Part shown: piece after piece, positions 51,501 through 62,469 of the stretch | Layout of the letters: each line of letters opens with the position of its first letter | Position numbering within the stretch: the stretch's first letter is position 1 | Source: Diploptera punctata | Taxonomy: Eukaryota; Arthropoda; Insecta; Blattodea; Blaberidae | Length of the DNA: 64,000 bases | Direction: 5' to 3' | NCBI GenBank assembly: GCA_030220185.1 | Contig: JASPKZ010007296.1 | Coordinates: 786,501-850,500, forward strand | Notes under the pieces: model-generated | Told to the model about the DNA's origin: nothing | The model's input: the letters and a program-made list of their open reading frames with translations, nothing else | The model's database searches: none | Made by a program: the position numbers and the translations under genes

Positions 51501-51824
51501 TTGAATCCATCATTCAGATTCCACTTAAACCCTCTAATATCTTACATTGCATGCATTTGCCATTAAGTCGTCTAAGACTAATAAAATAACAATGGTAACA
51601 GCAAACATCCTTGTCTTACTCAACTCCGATAGGGAAAGGGTTCAGATAGTGTGCCCTGATGTGATATACAACATATATAATTTTCCTACATATTTTTGAA
51701 AAGAGTAATATTATTTTCTAGTATTAATCTAAGAACAAGAAGGTACATAAATTATACTTTGAAATTATGAATAATTTTTCTGGTAATGAAAATCTGGTAA
51801 CGAAAAACTTCAGTCAAGTTGTTC
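51501..51824. other. unassigned sequence
   Basis: The first 150 bp may be further decayed LINE-R (CATTGCATGCATTTGCCATT, GGTAACAGCAAACATCCTTG, TCTTACTCAACTCCGATAGG). In other LINE-R-like elements a 'CxxxLxP' block lies at this distance. Nothing else is recognised. Confidence 0.35.
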
Positions 51825-51905
51825 GGCACAGGGGTTTGAACTCGGGAGCTCCCATTAGAGTATCAATCGGTACCGACAGAGTCAACTAGCTCAGTGGTGA
51901 AATAT
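51825..51905 (-). mobile_element. tRNA-like SINE head
   Basis: The antisense reads ACCACTGAGCTAGTTGACTC with GGTACCGATTGATACTCTAA and GAGTTCAAACCCCTGTGCCG, so box A and box B are correctly spaced. The body beyond 51825 is not recognised. No second copy is present in the window. Confidence 0.45.
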
Positions 51906-52465
51906 CGGTTTATAAAGCAGGAATTATTTTCACCTTATTAGCACTTAGAGAAGTTATATTTGGACGTCCTTGAATGTACAGTTTTTAATTGATTACATAT
52001 CAGAATGCTGTTCATCGATATAAATACATGCAGAAACTTGTTTCGCCGGTCCCCACCTCCAGATTCCCTAGAAATACTTGTAATAATATGGAATTTCCTA
52101 TAATAAAAGGTCGGGTCTTCCTGATGCTTGTCTGCCCGTGGAGTTTCGTCTTAGTCACGCAGAAATTCCTTTATTCTATATGAGGTGATTATCCTAATTG
52201 ATTCAGGGTCATTCTTTGCAGAAACATTTCATAGTTTACGAATTTTTATGTTGCTTATGTTCTTAAATAATAGAAGTATGATTGGCGAAATCACTTGTTT
52301 AGTGTTTCATGGAATGTTGAGATGTTTGTATGCTTGAGGGAACAAAAATTCTATCACGTAGAAACTTCGTAAACTAAGCGAATTTCTCGGTAATCGAATT
52401 TATTTCCGATTTTGCTGATGTACGGAATATATGATCCTATTGTTAATTAAATCGTGTGTATACAT
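51906..52465. other. unassigned sequence
   Basis: No gene or repeat recognised. Confidence 0.35.
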
Positions 52466-52600
52466 AATGTTGAGTGATTCCGGGCTTTGTGGCCGTGGTC
52501 CATTATTGGTGTTCCTACCAGACGTTTCTCCCTCAGCTGCGGAGGGCATCTTTAGTGACGAGTACTTCTAGGTGTTGTTTCTGGTCGGAGGCTCGACCGT
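52466..52600 (-). mobile_element. relative of the palindromic Penelope-like insertion
   Basis: The plus strand TGTTGAGTGATTCCGGGCTT, GGCCGTGGTCCATTATTGGT, CCAGACGTTTCTCCCTCAGC and GCGGAGGGCATCTTTAGTGA matches one arm of the element at 25188 with several substitutions. The hammerhead-like core is mutated here (CTAAAGA in place of CTGAAGA). Confidence 0.65.
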
Positions 52601-52939
52601 GAATGAGCGGTGGACTGACTGACTGACTGAATAAAGCGAAGTCTAGCTTTGCCCAGTGAGTTGCGTATATAAAACCGACTAGGGCTCTTAAGCAGCTAAG
52701 TTGATAGTGGCTATCGTTATGGGATTAAGTTCACTTAACCTTGAGCTTATTTGGCGGCGCTAGTGTTTGCGTGCCGAAGGTGATGACTAATAGACAGAGA
52801 TTGGGATGTGATGAGCAGGAGCAGGGCATCAGAAACCACACTGCCTTCAAGCCGAGAGTCGGAAATCCAGCAGTGTGGAATGAGCCACGCTACTCCAGGT
52901 GAGAGCACATCGCCAAATCTCTGGCTGGATTTAATGAGA
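52601..52939. other. possible 3' UTR of the adjacent Jockey element
   Basis: A block of near-balanced base composition between the Penelope-like scrap and the Jockey open frame. It has a GACTGACTGACTGA run at 52615-52628. No frame of note. Confidence 0.35.
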
Positions 52940-53910
52940 GGTCACTCAGGTGAATATGTTTCTATGGACAGCACGCCGCCGAGGCAAGTGTCCCATAGTG
53001 CGTACCACAATATTTGTATGCAAAGATGTAAATTTATACATTTTGCTTATATTTTCAGTTAGCATGGCATCAATATAGGCGAGCTGCGCTACGTTGTGTA
53101 GATCTGTCATCCTCGTAAAACGTGGTGCTTGAAAAATGATTTTCAAGCACTTGTTCTGTATAATTTGTACTCGTTGTTTATGCTGTTTTGCGAGGATGCT
53201 CCAGGCCTCACATCCGTACAGTAGTATGCTGCGGATCACGCTTTTATACAGTAATAGTTTGATCCTACGTGACAATGTATTCGACCTGAAAAATGGGTAT
53301 AAAATTGCAATTGCTGCGTTTGATTTATGTTGTAGATGTCGAATGTGAATTTTGAACGTAAGCTTGGGGTCCAGATGGACCCCAAGATACTTGACTGAGG
53401 GTTCTAAGCGGAGATTTTGAGTTCCCATGGTTAGTTGGATAGGTGATCGTCTGATTGATTTAGTGAAAAGGATCGGTTGGATTTTTGCTGTATTTATCTT
53501 TATGTTCCATTCCTGGAACCAAAGATAGATACAGTTAAGAGCGGTTTGGATACATGGATTCGGTTAGGAAGAGATCTAAAGGTAGTCTGGTAAAAGAAGC
53601 AAATATCATCGGCGAATGATGTGGTATGAATATAGGGGATAGTAGGAAGGTCTGCTACATACAACGTATGCAGTATGGGTAAAAGGATAGCACCTTGGGG
53701 AACTCCCGCTAAGATTGCCTTGCAGTCCGATTTATACCCACTGATCGAAACATAGAATTGTCGGTCAGTGAGTTATTTTGCAATTACTTTAATAAGTGGC
53801 GCTGAAATTTGATTAGTTTATAGATAAGTCCATTTATCCAGGTCGTATCAAAAGCCTTCTCAATGTCCAGGAATATTTTTCCAAACGACGTAAATTCAAT
53901 TAACATACGT
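52940..53910 (-). pseudogene. Jockey-type reverse transcriptase, C-terminal half
   Basis: Antisense remains in order: FLDIEKAFDTTWINGLIYKL near 53860 (motif A, catalytic Asp), AGVPQGAILLPILHTLYVAD near 53700 (motif B), TSFADDICFF near 53610 (motif C, both Asp present). An open 160-codon frame (52946-53428) follows with PSVKYLGVHLDPKLTFKIHI, NAAIAILYPFFRSNTLSRRI, YKSVIRSILLYGCEAWSILA and VQIIQNKCLKIIFQAPRFTR. This set is typical of Jockey-clade LINEs. The upstream half is broken by frameshifts and the endonuclease is absent. Confidence 0.85.
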
Positions 53911-54595
53911 ATATAGAACTGACCATTTTAATCATTTTATGTAAATAAATAATAACAAGTTATTCCGTACTGACCAACTATTGTCTGATATTAATTATTG
54001 GTAAATTAAAGGAAACCTCATATTGATAACTTCCTTAACAATGGAAATTAATTGATGTAAATTCTAAATACATGTTTAGTGCTGTCGGAGAACAATTTAT
54101 TAACAGTATTAAGTACATCATCAACATCAAGTATAACACCATAATGTCTGCCCCGATCTCATGTTAGAATAAGTCTATTGATCTTTTACTGGATCTTCCT
54201 ACATTTATTCTTCCTAGTAGTTTGTAATGAATAATCTTTTACGGAATTATATTGTCAAATTTATTTCATATTTTCACATGTATTATGTAGGTTACATCAG
54301 ATAATTTATTTAATACGTTATTTTTAGCTTTCGCAGTTATTATGTACATTATTTTGCTTATGAAGACTGTTCACTGCTTACAGGAAATCTAATCTAACGG
54401 GACTCACGGTCGCTCTCGCTTGCATTATACTCCTGCGCATGCGTTTGGCATTCTCTCCCCATGCCAAGCGCCTCCATAGAGCCAACCATACTGGGAAGCT
54501 CGGGGAGCAAGTTTCGTGCGGAAGTTGCGGGGAGCAAGTTTCGTGCGGAAGTGAATGATATAGGAATACTTGATCCGCTCTAGTGTATGTATATC
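53911..54595. other. unassigned, with a short direct duplication
   Basis: CGGGGAGCAAGTTTCGTGCG is present twice in tandem with GAAGT between (about 54500-54553, unit about 27 bp). The surrounding 150 bp is GC-richer. No gene recognised. Confidence 0.4.
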
Positions 54596-54915
54596 CATCC
54601 ATAGTAATTCTGCCCGAAGGCAGGTCCTTCACTGCATTCAAAGCATTTTCATGCTATGCTTGCAGCTTTACTATGGAATTGTAGGTGTGGTAGCTTCCCG
54701 TTGCTTTCCACACCGGTGAAGGATGATGATGATAATAATAAGGATGATGATGGCCATATGATTTCGGGAACCGTTTGGGCCTTAAATCTTTCCTGACATT
54801 TGTCTCTCAAGTGAGGAAAAATCCCGATCAAAACCTCACCCAGAAAAACTGCCCCGACCGGGGATAGAACCCGGGCCCGCTGCGTGGCAAGGCAGCACGC
54901 TATCTCAGCGGTGGA
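54596..54915 (-). mobile_element. SINE-B1 copy
   Basis: The antisense head is CCGCTGAGATAGCGTGCTGC, missing about ten bases. B box GGGTTCTATCCCCGGTCGGG, body GAGAGACAAATGTCAGGAAA, an ATCATCATC run and the full B1 tail, ending TATGGATGGATA. Confidence 0.85.
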
Positions 54916-55054
54916 CATTGTAGGTATGTAGGCCTGTCTTTTTTATCACGGCCATGTTTATGTGTCTAGTATGTAGGGTCAGTTAGGACTTGTAAAAAAA
55001 ATCACCTAGTACAATCTCAGTAACTTATAAACTAAAAAAAAAATCTCCATGGCT

Positions 55055-55335
55055 CAACATGGCTAGAAGCCTAGCCTCACATCCATATGCGTTAATCACA
55101 TAGATCATCTAGACAATACATGGGTGACATGTGGTCACCATATCGGGTCTCCCAACCATTATAGGTGGTTTTCTCAACCTGGAGCCGGTACCCAAATTCT
55201 TCATGATGTTGGGTGGGCATCGATCCCATGCTGGTCGGAATTATGAGTTTTTTTCCTTGAGAACTCGAACCAGTACAAGTTCCACAGTTCTGCACCAAAG
55301 CATCATGCCTTAAACCGCTCGGAAACGGCACGCGA
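55055..55335 (-). mobile_element. SINE-A copy
   Basis: The antisense head is GTGCCGTTTCCGAGCGGTTT and box B GGTTCGAGTTCTCAAGG. The body is TTCCGACCAGCATGGGATCG and CCTATAATGGTTGGGAGACC. It is diverged and ends near CGCATATGGATGTGAGG. Confidence 0.65.
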
Positions 55336-55644
55336 TGAAGGCTGAAAAATTATATCACTATCATTTATGAAGCACCAGGAGAGTCCCTAAACCTAAACGA
55401 ATATAAATTCCAGATCACGGACAATCACAGGAATAAATTAAGCTGACATTTCCATTTACATTAGACATTAATATTTATCACAATCTTACGGCTCTTGAAT
55501 CGAACGAGTGCACCTCTGCAATTAGAAAAATTGAGGGTGGACTAAAAGGGCCTTCATTCTAAATGAAAAAAAAAAGCAAGAATCTCATTTTTATCTTCAC
55601 TTTTAAAAAAACAATTTTTAACATCCGCTCCAAAATTGATTCCT
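55336..55644. other. unassigned sequence
   Basis: No gene recognised. A-runs lie at 55565 and 55606. Confidence 0.35.
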
Positions 55645-55925
55645 TAACCCTTCCGACCTAAAACACCCTTGGCTTATCCGCCTGCTGGCCTCACATTCAG
55701 TTCTGTTGAACACAGAATTGGACGATCATCCAGGCAGTGTACAGGTGACATACGGTCAGAATGTCGGATTTTCTCAATCTGGAGCAGGTACTTAGCGTAG
55801 CTACGTTATTTCTTCACGATGTTGGGTGAGCACCGATCCCAAGGTTGACATTTATTTCTCCATAGGGAGTCCAGTAGTTCTGTGGCAAGATATGATGCCG
55901 GGACCGCTTTGTTACGAGGCGGGAC
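55645..55925 (-). mobile_element. SINE-A copy, degenerate
   Basis: The antisense head is GCCTCGTAACAAAGCGGTCC and the body GGGATCGGTGCTCACCCAAC. It ends in GCGGATAAGCCAAGGGTGT. Box B is lost (ACTGGACTCCCTATGGA). Confidence 0.6.
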
Positions 55926-56305
55926 AATATCTCCTGTAATTATTTTTTTTAAAACAGCGAAGTCCAGACTGAAAGTAATTTTTCTCATGTTATTATTAGA
56001 CTTCGTACAAAATTATTTAAATTGCAATAATTAGTTACAAACACAAATTTAGGAAGCCATATTTTTTTACACTCTGCTTTAAACAATTGTAACCTTCAAA
56101 AGTTTCGTTTTAACGCGGACATTGATAGATATACGCTTGTAGAGTATTCAGGTGTTTACATTTGTGAGAGGAGAAAAAAAGTGACAAGCTGTACCCGGAA
56201 GGACCGGACAGGTGCAGGACGTATTGCTGACAATATTTATCACGAAGACGACTCAGCAAGTTAAAAAGAAAAAACCGACTTCTTCACAAGCAATTATATT
56301 ATTGA
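55926..56305. other. unassigned sequence
   Basis: No gene or repeat recognised. Confidence 0.35.
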
Positions 56306-57374
56306 CTAGCTAATACCCGGTGTGCGCTACTACGCTTAAATAAATGAAAATTAATGGGCTTTTTAGGTTTAGTTGAATAAATAAAAGGAAAAATTTATAT
56401 CATAATTATTTTTAGGTACCTCGTGCTGTTTACCCGGCGTTGTCCGAGAATCTACTCATCCCGATCCTCTTGGCATAAATGAGCTGAAAGGCAAAATTCG
56501 TTATTGTGACTATTTAACTCATGCCCCAAATGGGAGTCAATGACCAATCACGTTTCAATGATTTCTGTTTTACAACCAATCAGAGTCGTGTTTCACCAAA
56601 TATTTATCAGTGTTATAATTACCATATTAAAGAAAGCTCCTCCTTACAATATTGCGTTCCTTTGGCAATAAATAGTATGATCTGGTTGCAGTGATAAACA
56701 AAAGAAGCGGTAGAAGCGTACCTATCGTTTCTCATTTGTTTTCAAACATCGCCGTTTACATTAAATATATAAATATTTTAAAATAACTATAGTTAAATAA
56801 TGATTTGTGAGTAAACAGCTTAATTTTATTCGTTAAATAGTCCTAACAAATGCCACTCTTGATTTCCAAATTCTCTAGATAAATTCACTCCTCACTTCGT
56901 GAGTCGTGAATTTATCGATAATTTGGAAATCACTCGTGGCATTACTTATGATAAATAACTCCGTAAAAGAATACCCGTCATGTACTGCTATCCTGCACAG
57001 GAATTTGTCTCGATCTTGGCATCAATTAAAGACAAAAATGGTTATGGTGAGTTATCCGTATGAGATAAACATATGCTGTCGCGGACTTTTTTGTAGAGCT
57101 TTTTGAGATATTCAATTCTGTGTACAATTAATTTTGTGTATTTGTTATGGTTTAGGCAGCGTAAACCATTTAAGTGTCCAAAGAGCTACTTTCTTCACGT
57201 TTTCCAATACAATGGGCAATTTTAAGGGTAGGAGTTGAGTATTACAACTCTCTTATAGCCTATGTTCATCCCGGGAATCTCCTGAACATTTTGCAAAAGC
57301 CACATCACAATCGGATCAACGGTATGGCCGCGCTTAAAGCACAAACAAACAAACATTCATTTTTATATATTAGA
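56306..57374 (-). mobile_element. Helitron-like element, third copy, with internal hairpin
   Basis: On the minus strand it starts TCTAATATATAAAAATGAAT after A and ends GGGTATTAGCTAG before T, the same terminal rules as the copies at 34548 and 37492. The interior is different and about 1.07 kb long, so it belongs to a related subfamily. The 3' subterminal hairpin is weak (GCG...CGC). A 95-bp near-perfect hairpin lies inside at 56849-56943. No coding region. Confidence 0.6.
56849..56943. repeat. 95-bp inverted repeat inside the Helitron
   Basis: AATGCCAC...GTGGCATT are the ends. Arms include GATTTCCAAATT / AATTTGGAAATC-type and GATAAATTCAC / GTGAATTTATC pairs, and the loop is TCCTCACTTCGTGAGTC. 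A small foldback element or structural motif. Confidence 0.8.
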
Positions 57375-57699
57375 TTACTCATTTAGGTGTTAGTTTCTAA
57401 CCATCAGCTGGGTGGGGTGCTAGGTACATTGTTTCATACACTTCTAATGTAATTCACTACTAAGGGAACTATAATTTGAAAGAATTAATATACTGATTCA
57501 TCAAAACTTCCGGGAAAATCCGCGAAACGCACTTTCAATTTAAACTGACCCTTCATGCGCAACAAAGAAAAATTATGAAGCACGCAAAAATAAGCTGCAT
57601 GAGAAATCCTAAAGCGTACATCCTACACGAAATTATTTATCTATATTTATTTTATACAAATTTGAAACATACAAACTATATTATAAGTAATATTTAGCG
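57375..57699. other. mostly unassigned; shared 75-bp block
   Basis: ACTACTAAGGGAACTATAAT with TTGAAAG and CTGATTCATCAAAACTTCCG at 57450-57510 recurs near 61215-61275 (TTACTAAGGGGACTATAATT). This is a low-copy repeat of unknown class. Confidence 0.4.
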
Positions 57700-58200
57700 A
57701 ACTCGGAAGAATAATAATCATCTTTTTTTTACATATCTTCATCGATCCTACCAAATAGGACCGTAAATAACAATAATGTCCGTTAACGCTCTGGCAGCCG
57801 TAATTTTTGCTTTTTTTTTTTTTTGGAACAGAAGATCGATCCGTTAATGAGCAAAATCGGACCATTATAAGATGGGGTTCACATGATGATAAATTTTAAA
57901 AGTCGCTATAGCTGCAGCAATTTGCGATTTTTCACAGAGAAACTCGGTATAAGCCATTAGAATAATATTATAAACATATTCCATAAAATTCAGCGAAATC
58001 TGACCGTTAAGAGTGGACGTTAACTTGTATATCTTAATTTAAAAATCGCTCTAGCAGCAGCCATGTTTGTTTTCTTGCAACTTAACTGGACACATTATGT
58101 TTAATTTAAAAAATAAATATATATTCAGTAAACAAGTAAAATCGGACAATAAATTAGACTTGGTGAGGGATCAGCTTAGATTACGCATTTCCTGAACGAA
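57700..58200. repeat. repeat-Q copy
   Basis: GTCCGTTAACGCTCTGGCAG, GAGCAAAATCGGACCATTAT, AAGTCGCTATAGCTGCAGC, AGAGAAACTCGGTATAAGCC, AAATCGCTCTAGCAGCAGCC and AACAAGTAAAATCGGACAAT show three units. It ends ACGCATTTCCTGAACGAAGG, like the other copies. Confidence 0.6.
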
Positions 58201-58795
58201 GGACTTTTACTAGGCTTACTGACAACGTAGAGTGAAATCATCTACACCTCCTCATCACACTGTATATTATTCATTATCTTTTACGGTCTCGCTTACCAAA
58301 ATATGGAATTCCCTTCCGCCCTATGTCATAGACTGTCAAACTATAACATCCTTCAAAAACAAATTAAAGAATTATTTAATAACAAACTAACTTATACACC
58401 TCACTGATAGTATTCTTTTAACAATTAATAAATTTAATTATCTATGAAAATAATATTAAGATTAACAAATATTTTCTTTTGTTTTGTTTTAAATATTGTA
58501 CAAACGTAAAATTAGTTTTCTAAATCTCATTATTTTTTTTTGTTTTATATATACATTAGACAGGGACAATTTAATATGTCTTGCTTGTATACATTTTATT
58601 ACTAGTTTTAGTCTTAATTTTAACTAACATTAACTGGTTGCATTATAGATCATAATATAATAGATATTATCTTTTTGATCAAATTTTTATTTAGTATTTA
58701 ATATTAGAGTTCATTGTGATTGTTATATTCTGATGTAATATATATTTGCCCTGGTGAGTGGAAGAGAAGGCCACATGGCCTTAACTCCACCAGGC
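58201..58795 (+). mobile_element. LINE-H 3' region with hairpin
   Basis: The frame near 58230 reads STPPHHTVYYSLSFTVSLTK and IWNSLPPYVIDC, then SFKNKLKNYL, the same C-terminal block as the copy at 32265. About 350 bp of AT-rich UTR follows. The terminus is CTGGTGAGTGGAAGAGAAGG, CCACATGGCC, TTAACTCCACCAG. The outer stem has changed on both sides (CTGGT/ACCAG) yet still pairs. Confidence 0.75.
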
Positions 58796-58858
58796 TAAAT
58801 AAATAAATAAAATAAATAAATAAAAATAAATAAATAAAAATAAAATAAATAAATAAAA

Positions 58859-58898
<40 letters not shown>

Positions 58899-58905
58899 AA
58901 ATAAA
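58796..58905. repeat. (AAAT)n microsatellite
   Basis: About 110 bp of AAAT units with A indels. It takes the place of the (ATT)n tail on this LINE-H copy. Confidence 0.9.
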
Positions 58906-60228
58906 ATCTACGCCGCAAAAAAAGCGTTACGTTTATGCGCTTAAATATTTCCATTTCTTTGCCGTGTAACGTGCAACCAATCCCATAATTCTGGGAAACA
59001 CTTTTGAATAAATCACTTATGTAGCCTACTTGACATATGATGAACAAGTTGTACGAATGATATTCCTTAGGTTATCAGGATTACGCATAAAAACACAAAT
59101 TGTAGCAAAAAAATAGGAGAGGAATTTGGAGGTCCCTGGAGTTCGTGATAACTGAAATTATGGAAGAGGGATCATAATTTTCTTCTGTTAGTTCAACCCA
59201 GTGTTCAATGTCAAGGTCACTGCCTCAGCTGATCTGTTTTCATTATCGCCACACAAAGCAGCAGTTGGAACAATGGAGCGATTCTTCTTTGTTCTAAGTC
59301 TATTAGGCGGAATGACATCACTATAGAATTCATATTCGTTTACTACCAATAGGCCTACTAGAAAAATAACTTAATATCATTACTTTCTTCTAATATATAT
59401 TTAATTTCTGCAAATATAATATTAGCCATTTTACAGCAGGGTATACAAGCAGCATAAACATGCAACATTTAAATGTTCTAAACAGATCATAATTATATTT
59501 CGAAAGAATGCAATTGAAGTTCAACACATATTTATTTCTTACTGCCCTCTGATGAAAATTATACATACTAAAATAAAATAAAATTTGTGGTTTCAGAATG
59601 AAATGGTGAGATAGATGCTTTATGGAAAGAAAAAATAACAGGTACAGAAAAAGGAAATATAATACTCTACAAAGAAAATTTCCCCAATTCCTTCCGAGTT
59701 TCCACACGTCAGATATTTTACTTTGAAATTGTTGGCCACTAGAATGACCCATGGAATTTTATGTAATAGTAGCGGGGATAAATTGAATGGCCGCTTGACA
59801 CTAAAAGGACTAAGAACATTAAATGACTTTAAAAACCAGAGAAATGTGTATTTTTTTGGTGGTACAATGTTAGCCTTGAACCACACTTTGGTGGTATAAT
59901 GTACTCTGTATATGGAGTAATTTTGTACCAAGCAATTTCATTCCAGATATCATTCATATGCTTAAAAATAGTAATTGAGTATCACTAGTTTCATTGCAAT
60001 AGTAAGATAATAAATAAAGTGTCATACACCATATGCAAAATCACATTAATATTTTATGTAGATAGAATCCAATAAACTGATGGGACACTGGCTCGTCACT
60101 GGGTGTAGATTTTTATTTGTAATTAACTTTTCCCCGTTGTGCTGGCTCCACATTAATTATATAGAATGGTGTCTTTGCATTAATTACAAAAATATTTTAA
60201 CAAAACCCAAATAAAATATACAAATGAT
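58906..60228. other. unassigned sequence
   Basis: No gene recognised. Antisense frames at 59390-59752 (120 codons, aromatic-rich) and 59620-59931 have no motif I can place. This is the longest stretch of the window without a recognisable repeat. Confidence 0.45.
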
Positions 60229-60330
60229 GTATCTCGCATCATCGAACTGTGGGCCTTTCGTTCTCCGTACAAGTGTGCAGCCCACTACACCATTCTAGAC
60301 ATTCAATTTCTTTTCACAATATCATTATAA
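60229..60330 (-). mobile_element. SINE-F unit, antisense
   Basis: The antisense reads GTGTAGTGGGCTGCACACTT with GTACGGAGAACGAAAGGCCC and CAGTTCGATG. It is a tRNA-like head matching the two plus-strand units at 60556 and 60819. The AATTTCTTTTCACAATATCA word next to it is also shared. Confidence 0.6.
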
Positions 60331-60369
60331 TATTATAATACGATTCATTATTGGAACTGAGTTAAAATA

Positions 60370-60640
60370 ACAGTATTGGAAAATGTTATATAACATGGAT
60401 TATTGCTAATAAAAGTGGTGGTGTAAAATTCTCGAATATAGATACTTCTAAATGAAGCCGACCGTTGACGTTGGTAGTGACACCTACCTGGCAGCGGACG
60501 AAACGGAAATTATAGATTTGTATATATGGAAAGATTGTTAATGTTTGTGCCATGCAAGTGGGTTGCACACTCGTACGGAGAACGAGAGGTCCACGGTTCG
60601 ATTCCTGGTTCAGACATTCATTTTTCTTTTCACAGTATCA
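60370..60640 (+). mobile_element. SINE-F unit 1 of a tandem pair
   Basis: The unit runs GGAAAATGTTATATAACATG, ATACTTCTAAATGAAGCCGA, AGTGACACCTACCTGGCAGC, then the tRNA-like GGTTGCACACTCGTACGGAG, AACGAGAGGTCCACGGTTCG and ATTCCTGGTTCAGACATT. The whole unit is repeated at 60660-60905. Confidence 0.75.
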
Positions 60641-60659
60641 TTATAATATGATCCATTAT

Positions 60660-60905
60660 TGGAAAATGTTAAATAACATCGATTACTGCTTATAAAAGTG
60701 GTGTAAAATTCCCAAATATTGATACTTCTAAATGAAGCCGGCCGTTGGCGTTGGTAGTGACACCTACCTGGCAGCGGACGAAACGGGAAACATAGATTTG
60801 TATATGTGGAAATAAATGTCTAGAATGGTGTAATGGGCTGCACACTCGTACGGAGAACGAGAGGTCCACGGTTCGATTCCTGGTTCAGACATTAATTTTT
60901 TTTCA
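60660..60905 (+). mobile_element. SINE-F unit 2 of a tandem pair
   Basis: Collinear with unit 1, including GATACTTCTAAATGAAGCCG and GGCTGCACACTCGTACGGAG. It differs by scattered substitutions and a shorter spacer before the tRNA-like part. The divergence means the duplication is not recent. Confidence 0.75.
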
Positions 60906-61436
60906 CAATATCATTATAATATTATTAGATCATCTGAAGAAAATAGATCCATAATCGGAGTTCCCCATCCAAATAATATATTAGTGTCTCTTTTAGGCGT
61001 TGATCTAACCACAAATCATTTGATTACATCTGTACGGATATTAGCTTAACTAAATTACCTTGGCTAAGTAATTTCCGCAAGGGAACACCTTTGGTTACGT
61101 GGGGATGTACTGTTATAGACAGGCAATAAGTAGCGTTTTAAGGATGAGAAAATCAGATATAATAGCTGAGAAGACAGAAAAGTCTAGTTTAGGCAGAAGC
61201 CGCCACTGATTTTAATCCATTACTAAGGGGACTATAATTTGAAAGCATTATTGCAACGATTCATCACAACTTCCGGATTGCCTTTCTTTTACCAAATTCA
61301 ATAGACGGCCAGAGGGCAAATTACTCGACCCTCTTATCTCCTGTTAACATTAACATTGCATGAAGTATCTCTTAGAACTAAACATACAGACGACCTCGAA
61401 ACAGTAAATAATGCATTGATCACTCGTTATCAAAAA
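60906..61436. other. unassigned, with SINE-A scrap and shared block
   Basis: GACAGGCAATAAGTAGCGTT with TAAGGATGAGAAAATCAGAT near 61120-61170 is a decayed SINE-A body. The block at 61215-61275 is shared with 57450-57510. The rest is unrecognised. Confidence 0.4.
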
Positions 61437-62334
61437 GAAATAACTTTAATAAAGTAAAACTGTTCGCTGCAGTTCCGGTGTTTTTACTTTTTTTTTAATT
61501 CATGAACCTTCTTTGTTAAATGACACAAAGTTTAACATAATCTTGAGAAAACTTGCCGAGAACTGATCCCCTCCCCGTGCAGTTGTAAACAAACTTTGCA
61601 GTTATGTCATGTTCCTCAATACTTGACAATACAATCGAGAGCAGAGAGTTCAGTGCGATTGAACACAGAATTGTAACTACTTCACAAGATCGCAATATCT
61701 TCATGAGTATGACGTTGAAAACCAAAACATACAGTGAAATAACTTTAATAAAGTAAAACTGTTCGCTGCAGTTCCGGTGTTTTTACTTTTTTTTTAATTC
61801 ATGAACCTTCTTTGTTAAATGACACAAAGTTTAACATAATCTTGAGAAAACTTGCCGAGAACTGATCCCCTCCCCGTGCAGTTGTAAACAAACTTTGCAG
61901 TTATGTCATGTTCCTCAATACTTGACAATACAATCGAGAGCAGAGAGTTCAGTGCGATTGAACACAGAATTGTAACTACTTCACAAGATCGCAATATCTT
62001 CATGAGTATGACGTTGAAAACCAAAACATACAGTGAAATAACTTTAATAAAGTAAAACTGTTCGCTGCAGTTCCGGTGTTTTTACTTTTTTTTTAATTCA
62101 TGAACCTTCTTTGTTAAATGACACAAAGTTTAACATAATCTTGAGAAAACTTGCCGAGAACTGATCCCCTCCCCGTGCAGTTGTAAACAAACTTTGCAGT
62201 TATGTCATGTTCCTCAATACTTGACAATACAATCGAGAGCAGAGAGTTCAGTGCGATTGAACACAGAATTGTAACTACTTCACAAGATCGCAATATCTTC
62301 ATGAGTATGACGTTGAAAACCAAAACACAGTGAA
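61437..62334. repeat. three tandem 299-bp units, apparently identical
   Basis: Units start at 61437, 61736 and 62035 with GAAATAACTTTAATAAAGTA and continue AACTGTTCGCTGCAGTTCCG to CGTTGAAAACCAAAACATAC. The third ends two bases short (AAAACACAGTG). I see no other difference, which implies very recent tandem duplication or an assembly artefact. The same 69-codon antisense frame appears in each unit at 61516, 61815 and 62114, and I do not regard it as coding. The function is unknown. Confidence 0.95.
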
Positions 62335-62469
62335 ATTGGAAAAAAATTGTTGGCATGAATATCCCACAGTACAAGATAATTACTAAATTCAAATATGAAA
62401 AAGGATTGAAAAATAAGGTAAGTCGTTACCATATTTTTTTAGTAATGTGGTGAACGCGAATTGTGTACA

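Noticed and set aside
52808..53062. Plus-strand frame of 84 codons
   Set aside because: It lies opposite the Jockey reverse-transcriptase 3' region and shows no motif of its own.
59390..59931. Overlapping antisense frames of 120 and 103 codons
   Set aside because: Aromatic-rich AT-driven frames without motif or conserved context. I cannot support a gene here.
61516..62392. Three repeated antisense frames of 69-92 codons
   Set aside because: They recur only because the 299-bp unit is tripled. There is no recognised domain, and the unit length is not a multiple of three.
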